From NCBI RefSeq assembly GCF_050510895.1, contig NZ_JBNINT010000001.1, forward strand, positions 434,001 to 498,000: DNA of 64,000 nt, read 5' to 3'. The position numbers and the translations under genes are program-made. Shown in pieces: positions 1-8,101 of this stretch. Numbering within the stretch: the first letter of the stretch is position 1; each line of letters begins with the position of its first letter. This stretch comes from Pannonibacter phragmitetus_B. Lineage in GTDB: Bacteria; Pseudomonadota; Alphaproteobacteria; Rhizobiales; Stappiaceae. Below the pieces are notes generated by a model. The model was not told the origin of the DNA. It did no database searches and saw nothing but the letters and a program-made list of their open reading frames with translations.

Positions 1-1089
1 TCAGGTCCGGGTCTTGCTGCCCGCACCCGCCTTCCCCTGCGCTTCCGCCGCGACTGCCTGCATGTGTTCGACGCTCAGACTGGTGTGCGGTTGTGAGAGA
101 GGCTCGCTGCTGTTTGAACCAATCCGTTCCTCCTGCAGCCACTTCAAGGCAATGGGCCAGAGGGTGGGGCGGAAGCGGGCGTGGAAGAAGTTGAAATGGC
201 CGATCGGCTCGCCGCCGCTGTGCTGCGGGCCGAGCCGCAGATGGTGCCGGGGGCTGGCGCTATAGCAGGCAAGCAGCCGCTCCAGTGCCTCCGGTGTGCC
301 GAAGGGGTCGTCATCAAGGCCGATGGCGAGCAGCGGCGCGGTGATGCGGGCAAGGCGGCGGGTCAGGATCTCGCCTTCCCGTTCGCCGCCGATGAACATG
401 TCCGGGCGCAGGTGCTCTGAAAGCTGCGGCCCCATGCTGCTCCAGTCGCGTACCACGCCCGCAGGCGTGTCCTCCAGCCAGCCAAGGCGCTTGCCCGGAA
501 AATAGCCGAAGACCCTTGTTACCAGCGGCATGAACACGTGCCATTTCAGATACATGCGGCGGCGCTGCTGCGGATCGTAATCCCGCCAGTAGGCATGCTG
601 TGCACCGACGGTCAGCAGGCGCACGGCCTTGCGGGCGGAAGGGGCAAGGCCAATGGCCAGCCCTCCGATGGAATGGCCGATGAGATGCAGCGGCTGGCCC
701 GGCCACATCTCATCTGCCAGCTGAAGCCCCGCTTCCACATCAAGGTCTCCCCAATCGGCCCAGTCTGCCTGAAAACCGCGCAGCCTTGCGGGCCGGGAAA
801 AGCCGATGCCGCGATAGTCGAGCGTCAGGACTTCGAAGCCATGTTCATGAAGATAGCTGGCAAAACGCCCGTAGTAACTGCAGCGCACGGAAGTGGCAGG
901 GGCGATGATGGCAACGGGACGGCGTGAATCCGGGTCCGGATGGCGCCAGAGCAATCCGCCGAGCGGCAGGCCATCGGGCGCATGCAAGCGAATACGTGCG
1001 CCTTCCCTGGCCACAGGTGCGAGGTGATGGGTCTGATGATATTGCGCTTGGCAACCGTGCAATGCTGGCCCTCCGGTTCGAAGCTGCAT
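1..1089 (-). CDS. alpha/beta hydrolase (putative esterase/lipase-like)
   Basis: A 362-residue alpha/beta-hydrolase fold protein with no signal peptide. The nucleophile elbow GHSIGG puts the catalytic serine at about residue 140. A late acidic segment (IGLDDDPFG) and a later histidine (IGHFNFF) fit the rest of the triad. The conserved segment LTLDYRGIGFS around residue 90 is typical of the COG4757-like group of predicted hydrolases. Substrate cannot be inferred. The gene stands alone, divergent from the cupin gene, and its stop codon lies at the window edge. The ATG at 1089 has a weak, distant GGAG, so the start is uncertain. The last 30 or so residues are low in recognisable structure. Confidence 0.75.
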   Translation of the reverse strand: MQLRTGGPALHGCQAQYHQTHHLAPVAREGARIRLHAPDGLPLGGLLWRHPDPDSRRPVAIIAPATSVRCSYYGRFASYLHEHGFEVLTLDYRGIGFSRPARLRGFQADWADWGDLDVEAGLQLADEMWPGQPLHLIGHSIGGLAIGLAPSARKAVRLLTVGAQHAYWRDYDPQQRRRMYLKWHVFMPLVTRVFGYFPGKRLGWLEDTPAGVVRDWSSMGPQLSEHLRPDMFIGGEREGEILTRRLARITAPLLAIGLDDDPFGTPEALERLLACYSASPRHHLRLGPQHSGGEPIGHFNFFHARFRPTLWPIALKWLQEERIGSNSSEPLSQPHTSLSVEHMQAVAAEAQGKAGAGSKTRT

Positions 1090-1190
1090 TCAACCGCAAG
1101 TCTCCGCCTGATGTTTTTGCCTGTCGATTGACCAAAGCTGCAAGGGGCATGAGCAGCATTCACTTGCATGGAATTTCAGTGCGGGTTCCT

Positions 1191-1214
1191 CTGCAAGGCG
1201 AGGAAACCTTGCAG
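1191..1214 (+). promoter_or_regulatory. inverted repeat overlapping the cupin gene leader
   Basis: CTGCAAGG, an 8-nt spacer, then CCTTGCAG: a perfect 8-bp inverted repeat ending 11 nt before the cupin ATG. Its right arm abuts the AGGA that would act as ribosome binding site. Further TGCAA/TTGCA copies lie just upstream. It could be an operator or a hairpin limiting translation; no assignment is possible. Confidence 0.4.
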
Positions 1215-1225
1215 GACAATGCAAC

Positions 1226-1720
1226 ATGAAACCGGTTGTGACACTTGCCGCCTTACCGATGAAAACGCAGGCCCATGGGGAGAGCTTTGAGGCGCGCAAG
1301 GCGGCGGTCGCGGCCCCGCTTGGCGCGACGCGGCTGGGGGCGCGGTATGTCGAGATCCCGCCCGGTAAGAAGGGCTGGCCCTATCATTCCCATCTGGCCA
1401 ATGACGAAATGTTCGTCATCCTCTCCGGAAGCGGCACCTTGCGCTTTGGCGGCGAGGAGTTTCCGGTTGCGGCCGGGGATGTTGTGGTCTGCCCGGCAGG
1501 CGGCCAGGAGACCGCGCACCAGCTGCTTGCGGACACCCGTGAGCCCTTGCGCTATCTGGCGGTCAGCAGCATGCATGATCCGGATATTGTCGAATATCCC
1601 GACAGCGGCAAGATGGCGGTCTATGCCGGGGCAGCGCCGGGCGGCGATGCGAAGTCGCGCAAGATGGACATGGTGTTCCAGCGCCCTGCCTCTGCCGGCT
1701 ACTGGGATGGCGAGGACTGA
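1226..1720 (+). CDS. cupin-domain protein
   Basis: A 164-residue small cupin. Motif 1 is visible as WPYHSHLANDEMFVILSGSG (residues 51-70), giving candidate metal ligands His54, His56 and Glu61. Motif 2 follows around GDVVVCPAGGQETAHQL with His98. This fits a single-domain metal-binding cupin of the uncharacterised enzyme/sensor type. The conserved proline and glycines of the beta-barrel are present, so it should be functional. It is monocistronic and convergent with the downstream LysR gene; the substrate is unknown. Confidence 0.8.
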   Translation: MKPVVTLAALPMKTQAHGESFEARKAAVAAPLGATRLGARYVEIPPGKKGWPYHSHLANDEMFVILSGSGTLRFGGEEFPVAAGDVVVCPAGGQETAHQLLADTREPLRYLAVSSMHDPDIVEYPDSGKMAVYAGAAPGGDAKSRKMDMVFQRPASAGYWDGED

Positions 1721-1733
1721 CCGGGTTGGTCTT

Positions 1734-1762
1734 GTTCCCGGCGGGTCAATCTCACCGGGAAC
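1734..1762. terminator. hairpin between convergent genes
   Basis: GTTCCCGG, 13-nt loop, CCGGGAAC: a perfect 8-bp stem in the short gap between the cupin stop and the convergent LysR stop. There is no clear T-tract, so this is a plausible but weak bidirectional terminator. Confidence 0.35.
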
Positions 1763-1767
1763 CAGCG

Positions 1768-2688
1768 TCAGCCCGCGCGGCGGAAGTCTCCGGTCTCTTC
1801 CAGCAGCCAGGTCTTGAGATTGCGGATACGCCGGTCCCGCTCCAGCGCGGGCGGATAACACAGGTAATAGGCGGCTTCCGCGTCCACGCGATGTTTGAAG
1901 AGGGTGCTCAGACGGCCAGCGGCAATGTCCTGAGCTGCCAGCTCCGGCCCTGCGAAGGTGATGCCAGCGCCATCCAGTGCTGCCTTCAGGCTGAGGCTGG
2001 TGGAATCGACGGTGATGATGGCTGCGGGCCGCACTGGGCCTCCGGGCAAGGAGGCATTCCAGCGGGCAAAGCCTTCATGCCGGTGGCCGGAGATGAAAAG
2101 CGTGCTGCGGCTGACAAGCGTACGTGGATCTTCTTCGCAAGGTCCCCGGCTCAGCAGTGTCAGCGTCTCGTCGAACAAGTGTTCGCTGACCGTGCCTGCC
2201 CAGTGGCCTTTGCCGTGGCGTACGGCGGCATCGGCGCTGCCCGCAGCCAGATCGGCAACTTCCTGCGTGGTCTGCAGCTCCAGTTCAAAGCCTGGCCGGG
2301 CCGCCGGATAGGCGGCAAGCCGGGGCAGCAGCCAGTGGGCGGCAAAGCCGGGTGGCAGCGACAGGCGCAAGGGGCCGAGCTTGCGCTCCTGTTGCAGCGC
2401 GCTGACACTTTCACCGAGCTGCCGGAAGCCGGCAGAAAGGCCCGGTGCGAGCGTGCGCCCGGCAGGCGTCAGTTCCAGTCTTGCACCAGCCCGGCGCAGC
2501 AGCTCCACGCCAAGGCTGTCCTCCAGCAAGCGGATCTGGTGGCTGACGGCTGACGGGGTGACGCCGATCTCGGACGCTGCGCCCTTGATCGAAAGATGCC
2601 GCGCTGCGGCCTCGAAGGCCCGAAGGGCATTCAGGGGAACCGCGAGCCGCGCCGGAGCGTCCCGCAAGGCACGATTATCCTGCAGCAT
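1768..2688 (-). CDS. LysR-family transcriptional regulator, GcvA-like
   Basis: A 306-residue LTTR. The N-terminal winged HTH (about residues 15-75) contains NALRAFEAAARHLSIKGAA and VTPSAVSHQIRLLE, the signature of the GcvA subgroup. The C-terminal substrate-binding domain is complete (FELELQTTQEVADL, later SLSLKAALDGAGITF). It is divergent from the MocR-type gene at 2800, sharing a 111-nt intergenic region, so it may act there as well as on itself. Its target metabolite is not evident from the neighbours. Confidence 0.88.
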   Translation of the reverse strand: MLQDNRALRDAPARLAVPLNALRAFEAAARHLSIKGAASEIGVTPSAVSHQIRLLEDSLGVELLRRAGARLELTPAGRTLAPGLSAGFRQLGESVSALQQERKLGPLRLSLPPGFAAHWLLPRLAAYPAARPGFELELQTTQEVADLAAGSADAAVRHGKGHWAGTVSEHLFDETLTLLSRGPCEEDPRTLVSRSTLFISGHRHEGFARWNASLPGGPVRPAAIITVDSTSLSLKAALDGAGITFAGPELAAQDIAAGRLSTLFKHRVDAEAAYYLCYPPALERDRRIRNLKTWLLEETGDFRRAG

Positions 2689-2743
2689 GGCTTTGCTCCC
2701 GTATCAGGTTCCGTTTGCTGTCGCCGGATCAGGATCGTAGAGT

Positions 2744-2785
2744 GCGTGACACTCATGGTAAAATGCAAAAGCGTCACGTGACGCT
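2744..2785. promoter_or_regulatory. palindrome and repeat in the LysR/MocR divergent promoter
   Basis: AGCGTCACGTGACGCT (2770-2785) is a perfect 16-nt palindrome, 15 nt before the MocR-type start codon. A half copy, GCGTGAC, lies at 2744-2750, about 32 bp (three helical turns) from the equivalent half in the palindrome. A possible -10 element TAAAAT (2757-2762) sits between them. MocR regulators commonly bind spaced repeats in their own promoters, so this is a good autoregulatory operator candidate. Confidence 0.5.
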
Positions 2786-2799
2786 ATTGGAGATCTCCG

Positions 2800-4182
2800 A
2801 TGCGCCTCAAGTCGCCCTGGACGCCGCGCCTGTCTGCTGAAGCGCAATTGCCTTGTGACCGGCTGGCGGCGGCATTGGCAGAGGACATTCTGGATGGAAA
2901 GCTTGCCGAAGGCGAGCGTCTACCGCCGCATCGTGAACTTGCCTGGCAGCTTGGCATCGGGCTTGGCTCTGTGACCAAGGCCTATGGCATTCTGGAGCGG
3001 CGGGGGCTTGTTCAGGCGGTCAAGGGCAGCGGCACTTTTGTGGCGGCTACCGGAGGGCGCAAGGGTGCGGTGATCGACCTGTCGCAGAACGCCCCGCCAG
3101 CTGTCATGAGCGAAAGGCTTCTGGCCCGAACGCTGACTGCTCTTGCCCGGCAGGCCGAGCCGGTCTTGTTTAACAGCTATCCGCCGGTGCCGGGGCACGT
3201 GCGGTTCCGCACCGGTCTTGCCCGGTGGTTCGGACGCTTGGGCACGGAGACCGATCCCGGCCGCCTGCTGCTGACCGGCGGTGCGCAGCATGCACTGACC
3301 GTGTGCCTGTCCCTGCTGTGCGGGCCCGGCAGCCTTCTGCTGGTGGAGGCGCAAACCTATCCTTGTCTGCTAACGCTTGCCCGGCACACAGGCGTGCGGA
3401 TGGCCGCTGTGGCCATGGACGGGGAGGGCATGATGCCGGAGGCGCTGGACAGGGCCTTGCAGGCGGCAGGACCGGATGTGACGGCATCTGTCTATCTGAT
3501 GCCCACGATGCAGAACCCGGTCGCCACCTGCATGAGCCGCGCACGGCGGGAGGATATTCTCGCTGTCTGCCGCAGGCATGATGCCTTGATCATTGAGGAT
3601 GATGTCTATGCGCTGGGCGCCGATCCGGCGCTGCCGTCGCTCGCAAGCCTTGATCCGGAACGGGTGTTCTACATCAACAGCCTGTCGAAGACGCTCAACC
3701 CCGCGCTGCGCATTGGCGGGCTGGTGGTGCCTGCCGTTTGGCAGGAGCGGGCCGAAGCCTGCCTCTATGCCAACGGGCTGATGATTTCGCCATTGAGCTG
3801 TCTGGTGATGGAGCATTGGATCATGGACGGCACAGCGCAAACCATCTGCGATGCCATTGGCGAGGAAGCTGCACGCCGCCGGGCGCTGGCCGCCAGCATT
3901 CTGGGTGAGGCGATGCCGCCGCATCCCAATCTTGGCTATCACGTTTGGCTGCCGATGATGGATCAGGAAGCGCAGGGGCTGGCCGCTGCGGCGCGGGCGC
4001 TGGGCATTCTCGTCACCGATCCGCTGGCAACCGCCGCCGCACCGGAAAACGGGGCCGCAGGCGTGCGGCTGTGCATCGGTGCTCCGGCGCAGGCCGAACT
4101 TGAGAGCGCGCTCAAGGCCATTGCCGGACTTCTTGCAAACCTGCGCGGGCGCGTTGCCGAGCCGCTGGCCTTTCAGGCCTGA
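2800..4182 (+). CDS. MocR/PdxR-type GntR regulator with aminotransferase domain
   Basis: A 460-residue chimeric regulator. An N-terminal GntR winged HTH (about residues 15-80, with LAEGERLPPHRELAWQLGI) is followed by a class I aminotransferase-like domain. The PLP-lysine motif SLSKTLNPALRIGG places the Schiff-base lysine at Lys297, and the aspartate that contacts the PLP ring is in IIEDDVYALG. Such proteins sense PLP or an amino compound rather than catalyse transamination. The start has GGAG eight bases upstream. No adjacent pdx or aminotransferase target is visible, and the nearest promoter is its own. Confidence 0.88.
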   Translation: MRLKSPWTPRLSAEAQLPCDRLAAALAEDILDGKLAEGERLPPHRELAWQLGIGLGSVTKAYGILERRGLVQAVKGSGTFVAATGGRKGAVIDLSQNAPPAVMSERLLARTLTALARQAEPVLFNSYPPVPGHVRFRTGLARWFGRLGTETDPGRLLLTGGAQHALTVCLSLLCGPGSLLLVEAQTYPCLLTLARHTGVRMAAVAMDGEGMMPEALDRALQAAGPDVTASVYLMPTMQNPVATCMSRARREDILAVCRRHDALIIEDDVYALGADPALPSLASLDPERVFYINSLSKTLNPALRIGGLVVPAVWQERAEACLYANGLMISPLSCLVMEHWIMDGTAQTICDAIGEEAARRRALAASILGEAMPPHPNLGYHVWLPMMDQEAQGLAAAARALGILVTDPLATAAAPENGAAGVRLCIGAPAQAELESALKAIAGLLANLRGRVAEPLAFQA

Positions 4183-4191
4183 GGCCCGGAC

Positions 4192-4748
4192 CTAATCCGG
4201 CAGCCCTGCGCAGAACGCCTCCAGCAGCATCCTCCCCTGCGGCCAGTCTTCAAGGCCGCTGGCTGCATTGATGTGGCCAAGGGCACCCGCCTCGATCAGA
4301 ACGGCTCCCCATTCCTTCGTCCGGCGCCAGGCATGGTCCGGTGTGCCATAGGGATCATTGGCGCTTGCGATGATCAGCGCAGGAAAGGGCAGGGGAGGCC
4401 TGGCGGATTGGCAAAGCTTGCCGCTTCCTTGGCCGGAAAAGAATGACCCTCGGGATCCGGTACGGCCACGAGAAAGGCGCCGCGCACCCTGTCCCCCAGC
4501 TTCGATGCCGCATGAGCCACAAGCAGGCAGGCGAGGCTGTGGGCGACGAGAACGGGTTTTGCCGGAGCCCGCGAGATGGCTGCATCCAGTGCTATTGTCC
4601 AATCCTCCAGCTCCGGCTCGTCCCAGCTTGAGGGCAGGAACCGGTGGAAGGATGTGTCCGCAGCTTCCCAGTGGCTTTGCCAATGGACTTGGCCGGATCC
4701 GCCGATGCCGGGAAGGATGAGTTTGGGAACAGTGCTCAATGCTGCCAT
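4192..4748 (-). CDS. RBBP9/YdeN-type serine hydrolase (frame break at 4392-4395)
   Basis: Read across one frame break this gives a complete protein of about 185 residues of the RBBP9/YdeN alpha/beta-hydrolase family. The N-terminal part has LILPGIGGSGQVHWQSHWE and the nucleophile motif VAHSLACLL. The C-terminal part has ALIIASANDPYG and GALGHINAASGL, supplying the Asp and His. The two parts lie in different frames. One extra base in the G4 run at 4392-4395 restores a smooth join (PPGLPLPFPALII), so I treat it as a base-calling error. The start is ATG 4748. It lies downstream of the NnrS-type gene set but after a 90-nt gap, so its link to denitrification is doubtful. Confidence 0.72.
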
Positions 4749-4841
4749 GGTGCGGTGCCCTCTGTACGGGGGAATGGCAGGAGCATAGAGTTGCAGAGGC
4801 AGCGGCAAAGTGACGGCTCTTCAGCCTGCCTCCAGCATTTT

Positions 4842-5252
4842 TCACGTCTCGCTGTGCCAGAAGCGGGGCAGCAGGGCGCAGAGGATGAGGGCAGTCAGCT
4901 GGACCAGCCCATGTGCTTGCGCAAACCGGCCGAAATGGCGGGTGAGTGGCACGCCGCACAGGCCGGCGGCGATACTTGCGTCCAGCAGCAGGAACAGAAG
5001 CAGCAGTCCGGCTCCGGCGGCTGCAGGGTTGCTCCGGATCGCCAGGTCCTGCCAGCCACTGGCGAGCGTTGCAAGGGCGGTGGCAAGAAAGACTGCTGCC
5101 TCCAGCAAGGCGCCTGGCAGTGCGCCCGCATGGGCGTCCAGCCAAAGGCTGCGGACAAGGCCGGTGACGATATAGGCGATGCAAAGCGGCAGGCCATAGG
5201 CCACGGCAGCCTGAAGGCTGCTGCCTGGCGCTTTCAGGCTCTGCCGCTCCAT
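4842..5252 (-). CDS. small four-helix membrane protein, unknown
   Basis: A 136-residue hydrophobic protein with about four membrane segments (residues 15-33, 43-62, 76-94 and 113-130). I do not recognise the family. It starts 12 nt after the end of the NnrS gene on the same strand, so it is very likely co-transcribed with pseudoazurin-nnrS. Small membrane proteins of this sort recur after nnrS in denitrifiers, which is the only functional hint. The predicted helices and in-operon position argue that it is a real gene. Confidence 0.6.
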   Translation of the reverse strand: MERQSLKAPGSSLQAAVAYGLPLCIAYIVTGLVRSLWLDAHAGALPGALLEAAVFLATALATLASGWQDLAIRSNPAAAGAGLLLLFLLLDASIAAGLCGVPLTRHFGRFAQAHGLVQLTALILCALLPRFWHSET

Positions 5253-5264
5253 CCGGGTGCTCCC

Positions 5265-6428
5265 TTATTTGAGTTTTGCCGGAGGCAGCAGCAGCCGGCG
5301 GGCATAACCGGCGGCAAAGGCGAGATAAGCTCCGGCCCAGGCGAGAGCCGCCGTATCCAGCAGGGGCCGTGCTGCCTCCCCGGCATGAGGCGAGGCAACG
5401 CGGGCGATTGTGCCCAGGATCACCAGCGCAAAGATGGCCAGGTCCAGCCGGTCCGCCGTCAGCGCATGGCCCGAGTGGCCCCGGCTGGCCCGTGTCATGA
5501 CGGCCAGTGTCATGATGCCGATGGCGCCCGCCGTCCACAGATGCACGGCTGCGGTGGCATCGCCAATTTGCGGCAGCAGCAGGGCGCAAGGCACCGCCAG
5601 AAAGCCGAGGGCAAGGATGAGGTGGCCGACATGCAGGATGAGAAGCAGAGGCTCACGCCTTGCAGCAAGCCCGCACCAGCGTGTCAGCCGCCAGATTTGC
5701 CCTGCTCCGGCCAGAAGCATCACGGCGGCTGTTGCCAGAGCATCCGGCAACAGCGTCCAGAGTGCGAGCGCGCCGCCGCTCAGCACCATGATGGAGGCAT
5801 CGGCCTTGTTGAAGGTGACAGGCAGCTTCGCTGCCTTGCGGGCGTTAAGCCAGTTGCGGGTGAAAGCTGGAATGATGCGCCCGCCGACAATGAGAATGAG
5901 CAGGATCACCAGCGACACGCTGGCTCTAAGCGAGACATCCGCCAAACCGTCTCGTGCAGCCTCCAGATGGAAGCCGAGATCGGCAAGGGCCAGCAGCCCG
6001 ATCACGGCCACGATCTTCAGATTGCGCATGTTGCGGGCGGCGATGACCTCCCGCGCCATCACGGCAGCGAGGGCGACGGGAAATAGTACGTCCAGCCCGG
6101 CCACCGGAAGGGCGCCAAGCCTGGCGCCGAACGTGACGGCTGCGCGCCCGGCCAGCCACAGCACCACCAGCACCAGCAGCAGCGCGCCCGACACGGCCGG
6201 ACGGCCTGTCCAGTTGGCCATAGCCGTCAGGCCAAAGCCTGCGATGATCGCCATCACGCCGCCAAACAGCAGCGTGTGCACATGCCAGTCTCTGGGAATG
6301 AACAGGGTGGGAAGGGTGAAAAGGCCTGTATAGACCGGCACCCACATCAGCACGGATGCCGCCATGGCCAGTGCGCCAAGGAAGAAGAACGGCCTGAAGC
6401 CGCCAGAAAGCCAGTGCGGGCTGGTCAT
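5265..6428 (-). CDS. nnrS: NnrS family protein
   Basis: A polytopic membrane protein of 387 residues. The N-terminus MTSPHWLSGGFRPFFFLGAL and the segments RDWHVHTLLFGGVMAIIAGF and LTAMANWTGRPAVSG are diagnostic for NnrS. This haem- and copper-containing membrane protein is regulated by NnrR and linked to tolerance of nitric oxide stress. About twelve hydrophobic segments are visible. The start was set at ATG 6428, with AGGGAGA upstream, rather than a longer open frame. It lies 62 nt downstream of the pseudoazurin gene, separated by a strong hairpin. Confidence 0.9.
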   Translation of the reverse strand: MTSPHWLSGGFRPFFFLGALAMAASVLMWVPVYTGLFTLPTLFIPRDWHVHTLLFGGVMAIIAGFGLTAMANWTGRPAVSGALLLVLVVLWLAGRAAVTFGARLGALPVAGLDVLFPVALAAVMAREVIAARNMRNLKIVAVIGLLALADLGFHLEAARDGLADVSLRASVSLVILLILIVGGRIIPAFTRNWLNARKAAKLPVTFNKADASIMVLSGGALALWTLLPDALATAAVMLLAGAGQIWRLTRWCGLAARREPLLLILHVGHLILALGFLAVPCALLLPQIGDATAAVHLWTAGAIGIMTLAVMTRASRGHSGHALTADRLDLAIFALVILGTIARVASPHAGEAARPLLDTAALAWAGAYLAFAAGYARRLLLPPAKLK

Positions 6429-6451
6429 GTGAGGGTCTCCCTGGCGGGGCG

Positions 6452-6477
6452 TTCCGCTCCCCGGACGGGGAGCGGAA
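6452..6477 (-). terminator. strong hairpin between pseudoazurin and nnrS
   Basis: TTCCGCTCCCC, a 4-nt loop, then GGGGAGCGGAA: a perfect 11-bp stem in the 62-nt gap between pseudoazurin and nnrS. No T-tract follows on the transcribed strand. It is better read as a partial terminator or mRNA 3'-end stabiliser that raises pseudoazurin over NnrS expression than as a full terminator. Confidence 0.6.
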
Positions 6478-6490
6478 ACATTGGATTGCC

Positions 6491-6922
6491 TCAAAGCCCG
6501 CCGAGCAGGGCTTCGAACTTCTTGCCACCTTTGCCGGGTGTCTTTACGGCCTTAGCAGCTTCCAGATTGACCGGGGAACCGACGACGACGGCGGCGACCA
6601 TGCCCATGCCCACGTGCGGCTTGCACTTGACGCCGTAGACGCCTTCCTGGGTGAAGGTGACGGTGACATCCTTACCCATCTTGCCCGCAAAGGGTTCAGC
6701 GCCTTCCGGCAGCATGCCGGGAACCGTTTCGGCGTTGTGGCCGGGGTCACTGGCCTTGAAGGTGACCGTGTCGCCGGGGGCGATGGTGATCAGTTCCGGT
6801 TCAAAGACCATGGCGCCGGTTGCGCCCTTGTTCAGCATCTTGACTTCATGGTCTGCAGCGGCGGCCATGCCAGTGAGGCTGAGGACCGTGACCGTGGCGA
6901 GGATGAGGGACTTCATGGACAT
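6491..6922 (-). CDS. pseudoazurin (periplasmic blue copper electron carrier)
   Basis: A 143-residue precursor with a signal peptide ending near MAAA (residues 19-22). It matches pseudoazurin: type 1 copper ligands are His62 (GHNAE), Cys100, His103 and Met108 (KCKPHVGMGM). It carries electrons in the periplasm to copper nitrite reductase, and nirK lies in the same island. The start at 6922 is chosen because GGAG lies 7 nt upstream; the frame extends only to a TTG. An FNR/NnrR-type palindrome is centred 76 nt upstream of the start codon. Confidence 0.95.
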   Translation of the reverse strand: MSMKSLILATVTVLSLTGMAAAADHEVKMLNKGATGAMVFEPELITIAPGDTVTFKASDPGHNAETVPGMLPEGAEPFAGKMGKDVTVTFTQEGVYGVKCKPHVGMGMVAAVVVGSPVNLEAAKAVKTPGKGGKKFEALLGGL

Positions 6923-6991
6923 GTTTTTCTCCAAAGTTGAACTTCGAGTTCAGGTATGAGGGAGAAATAGCGTGCGCATGGTCAGCCGACG

Positions 6992-7005
6992 TTGAGCCAG
7001 GTCAA
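6992..7005. promoter_or_regulatory. FNR/NnrR-type box upstream of pseudoazurin
   Basis: TTGAG-CCAG-GTCAA matches TTGA-N6-TCAA exactly. Its centre is 76.5 nt from the pseudoazurin ATG. Placed at -41.5 it would give a leader of about 35 nt. It overlaps the stop codon of the upstream NnrS-like gene, so pseudoazurin-nnrS has its own promoter. Confidence 0.75.
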
Positions 7006-8099
7006 ACTGGATGACGGTTGTTGTGCGCTGCACAGGCCTTGCGGGGTCTGGGGCGGCTGGAGAGAGCAAGTGCCGCCGCGTAGAAGCCAAGGGCGCCCAA
7101 GGTGATCCAGCCGGACGCATTGCGCAGGCTGTCCCGTTCCAGCAGATTGCCTGCCACGCGCAGCGCAGTTGCGACTTGCAGAAGCACAAGAGGCAGATAG
7201 AGCGCGGCGGAGTAGCGGATACGCAGGCCTGCGACGGCTGGCAGGATGATGGGTGCATGGGCAAAGACCATGGACAGCACGAAGCCGAGGCCTATGGCAT
7301 GAAGCGCAATGTCATGCCCCGCAGCGGAGGTACCCGGCGGCAGCATCAGCAGCGCCGTTGCTGCCACAAGCAGCCAGCCGTAGCCGCACAGAAGGGCGGC
7401 GGCTGAGTAACGGGCAAGGCCTTCGCCCCTAATGGTGATCAGCGCCACGTCATTGACCGCCAGCCACAGGGCAAGCCCGGCGAGCGCCGTTCCTGCAAGC
7501 CAGGGCGTCCCGGAAAACGGTTCGCCGGTCAGCAGCCCGAGACAGAAGAAGGCCACCAGCAGGATCAGTAATCCCGCCTGCACGGGCCCGCGCCGGCGCA
7601 AGCGGGACAGCTCGATCCGTTCCGCTGTGATGGTGAGGATGAGAAAGCCGAGCCAGATATAGGCGGCTGCCGCCGGATCGCCGGTGCCAAGCCACACGGC
7701 TGTGCCGATGGGCCAAAGCACTGCGGCCACCAGGAGAATGACGCTGAAGAGGGTGCGCAGTGCCAGCGCGGCCTGCGCGCTCAGAAGACCAAGGCCTGCC
7801 CCGGCAGCAAGGAAGGCGAGGGCGGCTGATTGCGGGTCGAACCAGATCAGAACGGCACCAAGCCCCGAGACAGCAGGCACGGCAAGGGCAGCGTTCGATC
7901 CCTGCGCCACCGCGCGCTCCAGCGAAATCAGGGTGCCGAAGAAACCGCAAAGCATGAAGACCGAATGCCGGTCTGACACGGCAAGAGCAAGATCGAGAAG
8001 TCCAAGCCGTGCCAGCCCTGCGCCAAGGCCAGTGATCAGACTGGCAAGTGCCAGAAGGGCGGTGAGAAGACGGGCGGCACGCACCATGGAGCGGGGCAT
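7002..8099 (-). CDS. NnrS-like multi-spanning membrane protein
   Basis: A 365-residue membrane protein with about twelve hydrophobic segments. The late motif DIALHAIGLGFVLSMVFAHA followed by PIILPAVAGLRIRY resembles the corresponding region of NnrS, so I regard it as a distant second member of that superfamily. The histidines in these helices are candidate metal or haem ligands. The start at ATG 8099 lies 2 nt after the DUF59 stop (TGATCATG), which implies translational coupling. It ends the nirK-nirV transcription unit. Its exact role in nitric oxide or copper handling is unknown. Confidence 0.7.
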   Translation of the reverse strand: MPRSMVRAARLLTALLALASLITGLGAGLARLGLLDLALAVSDRHSVFMLCGFFGTLISLERAVAQGSNAALAVPAVSGLGAVLIWFDPQSAALAFLAAGAGLGLLSAQAALALRTLFSVILLVAAVLWPIGTAVWLGTGDPAAAAYIWLGFLILTITAERIELSRLRRRGPVQAGLLILLVAFFCLGLLTGEPFSGTPWLAGTALAGLALWLAVNDVALITIRGEGLARYSAAALLCGYGWLLVAATALLMLPPGTSAAGHDIALHAIGLGFVLSMVFAHAPIILPAVAGLRIRYSAALYLPLVLLQVATALRVAGNLLERDSLRNASGWITLGALGFYAAALALSSRPRPRKACAAHNNRHPV

Positions 8100-8101
8100 G
8101 A

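Noticed and set aside
4644..6086. Long open frame (480 residues) on the plus strand
   Set aside because: Antisense to nnrS and the small membrane protein; Arg/Gln-rich composition with no domain, a by-product of high GC third positions.
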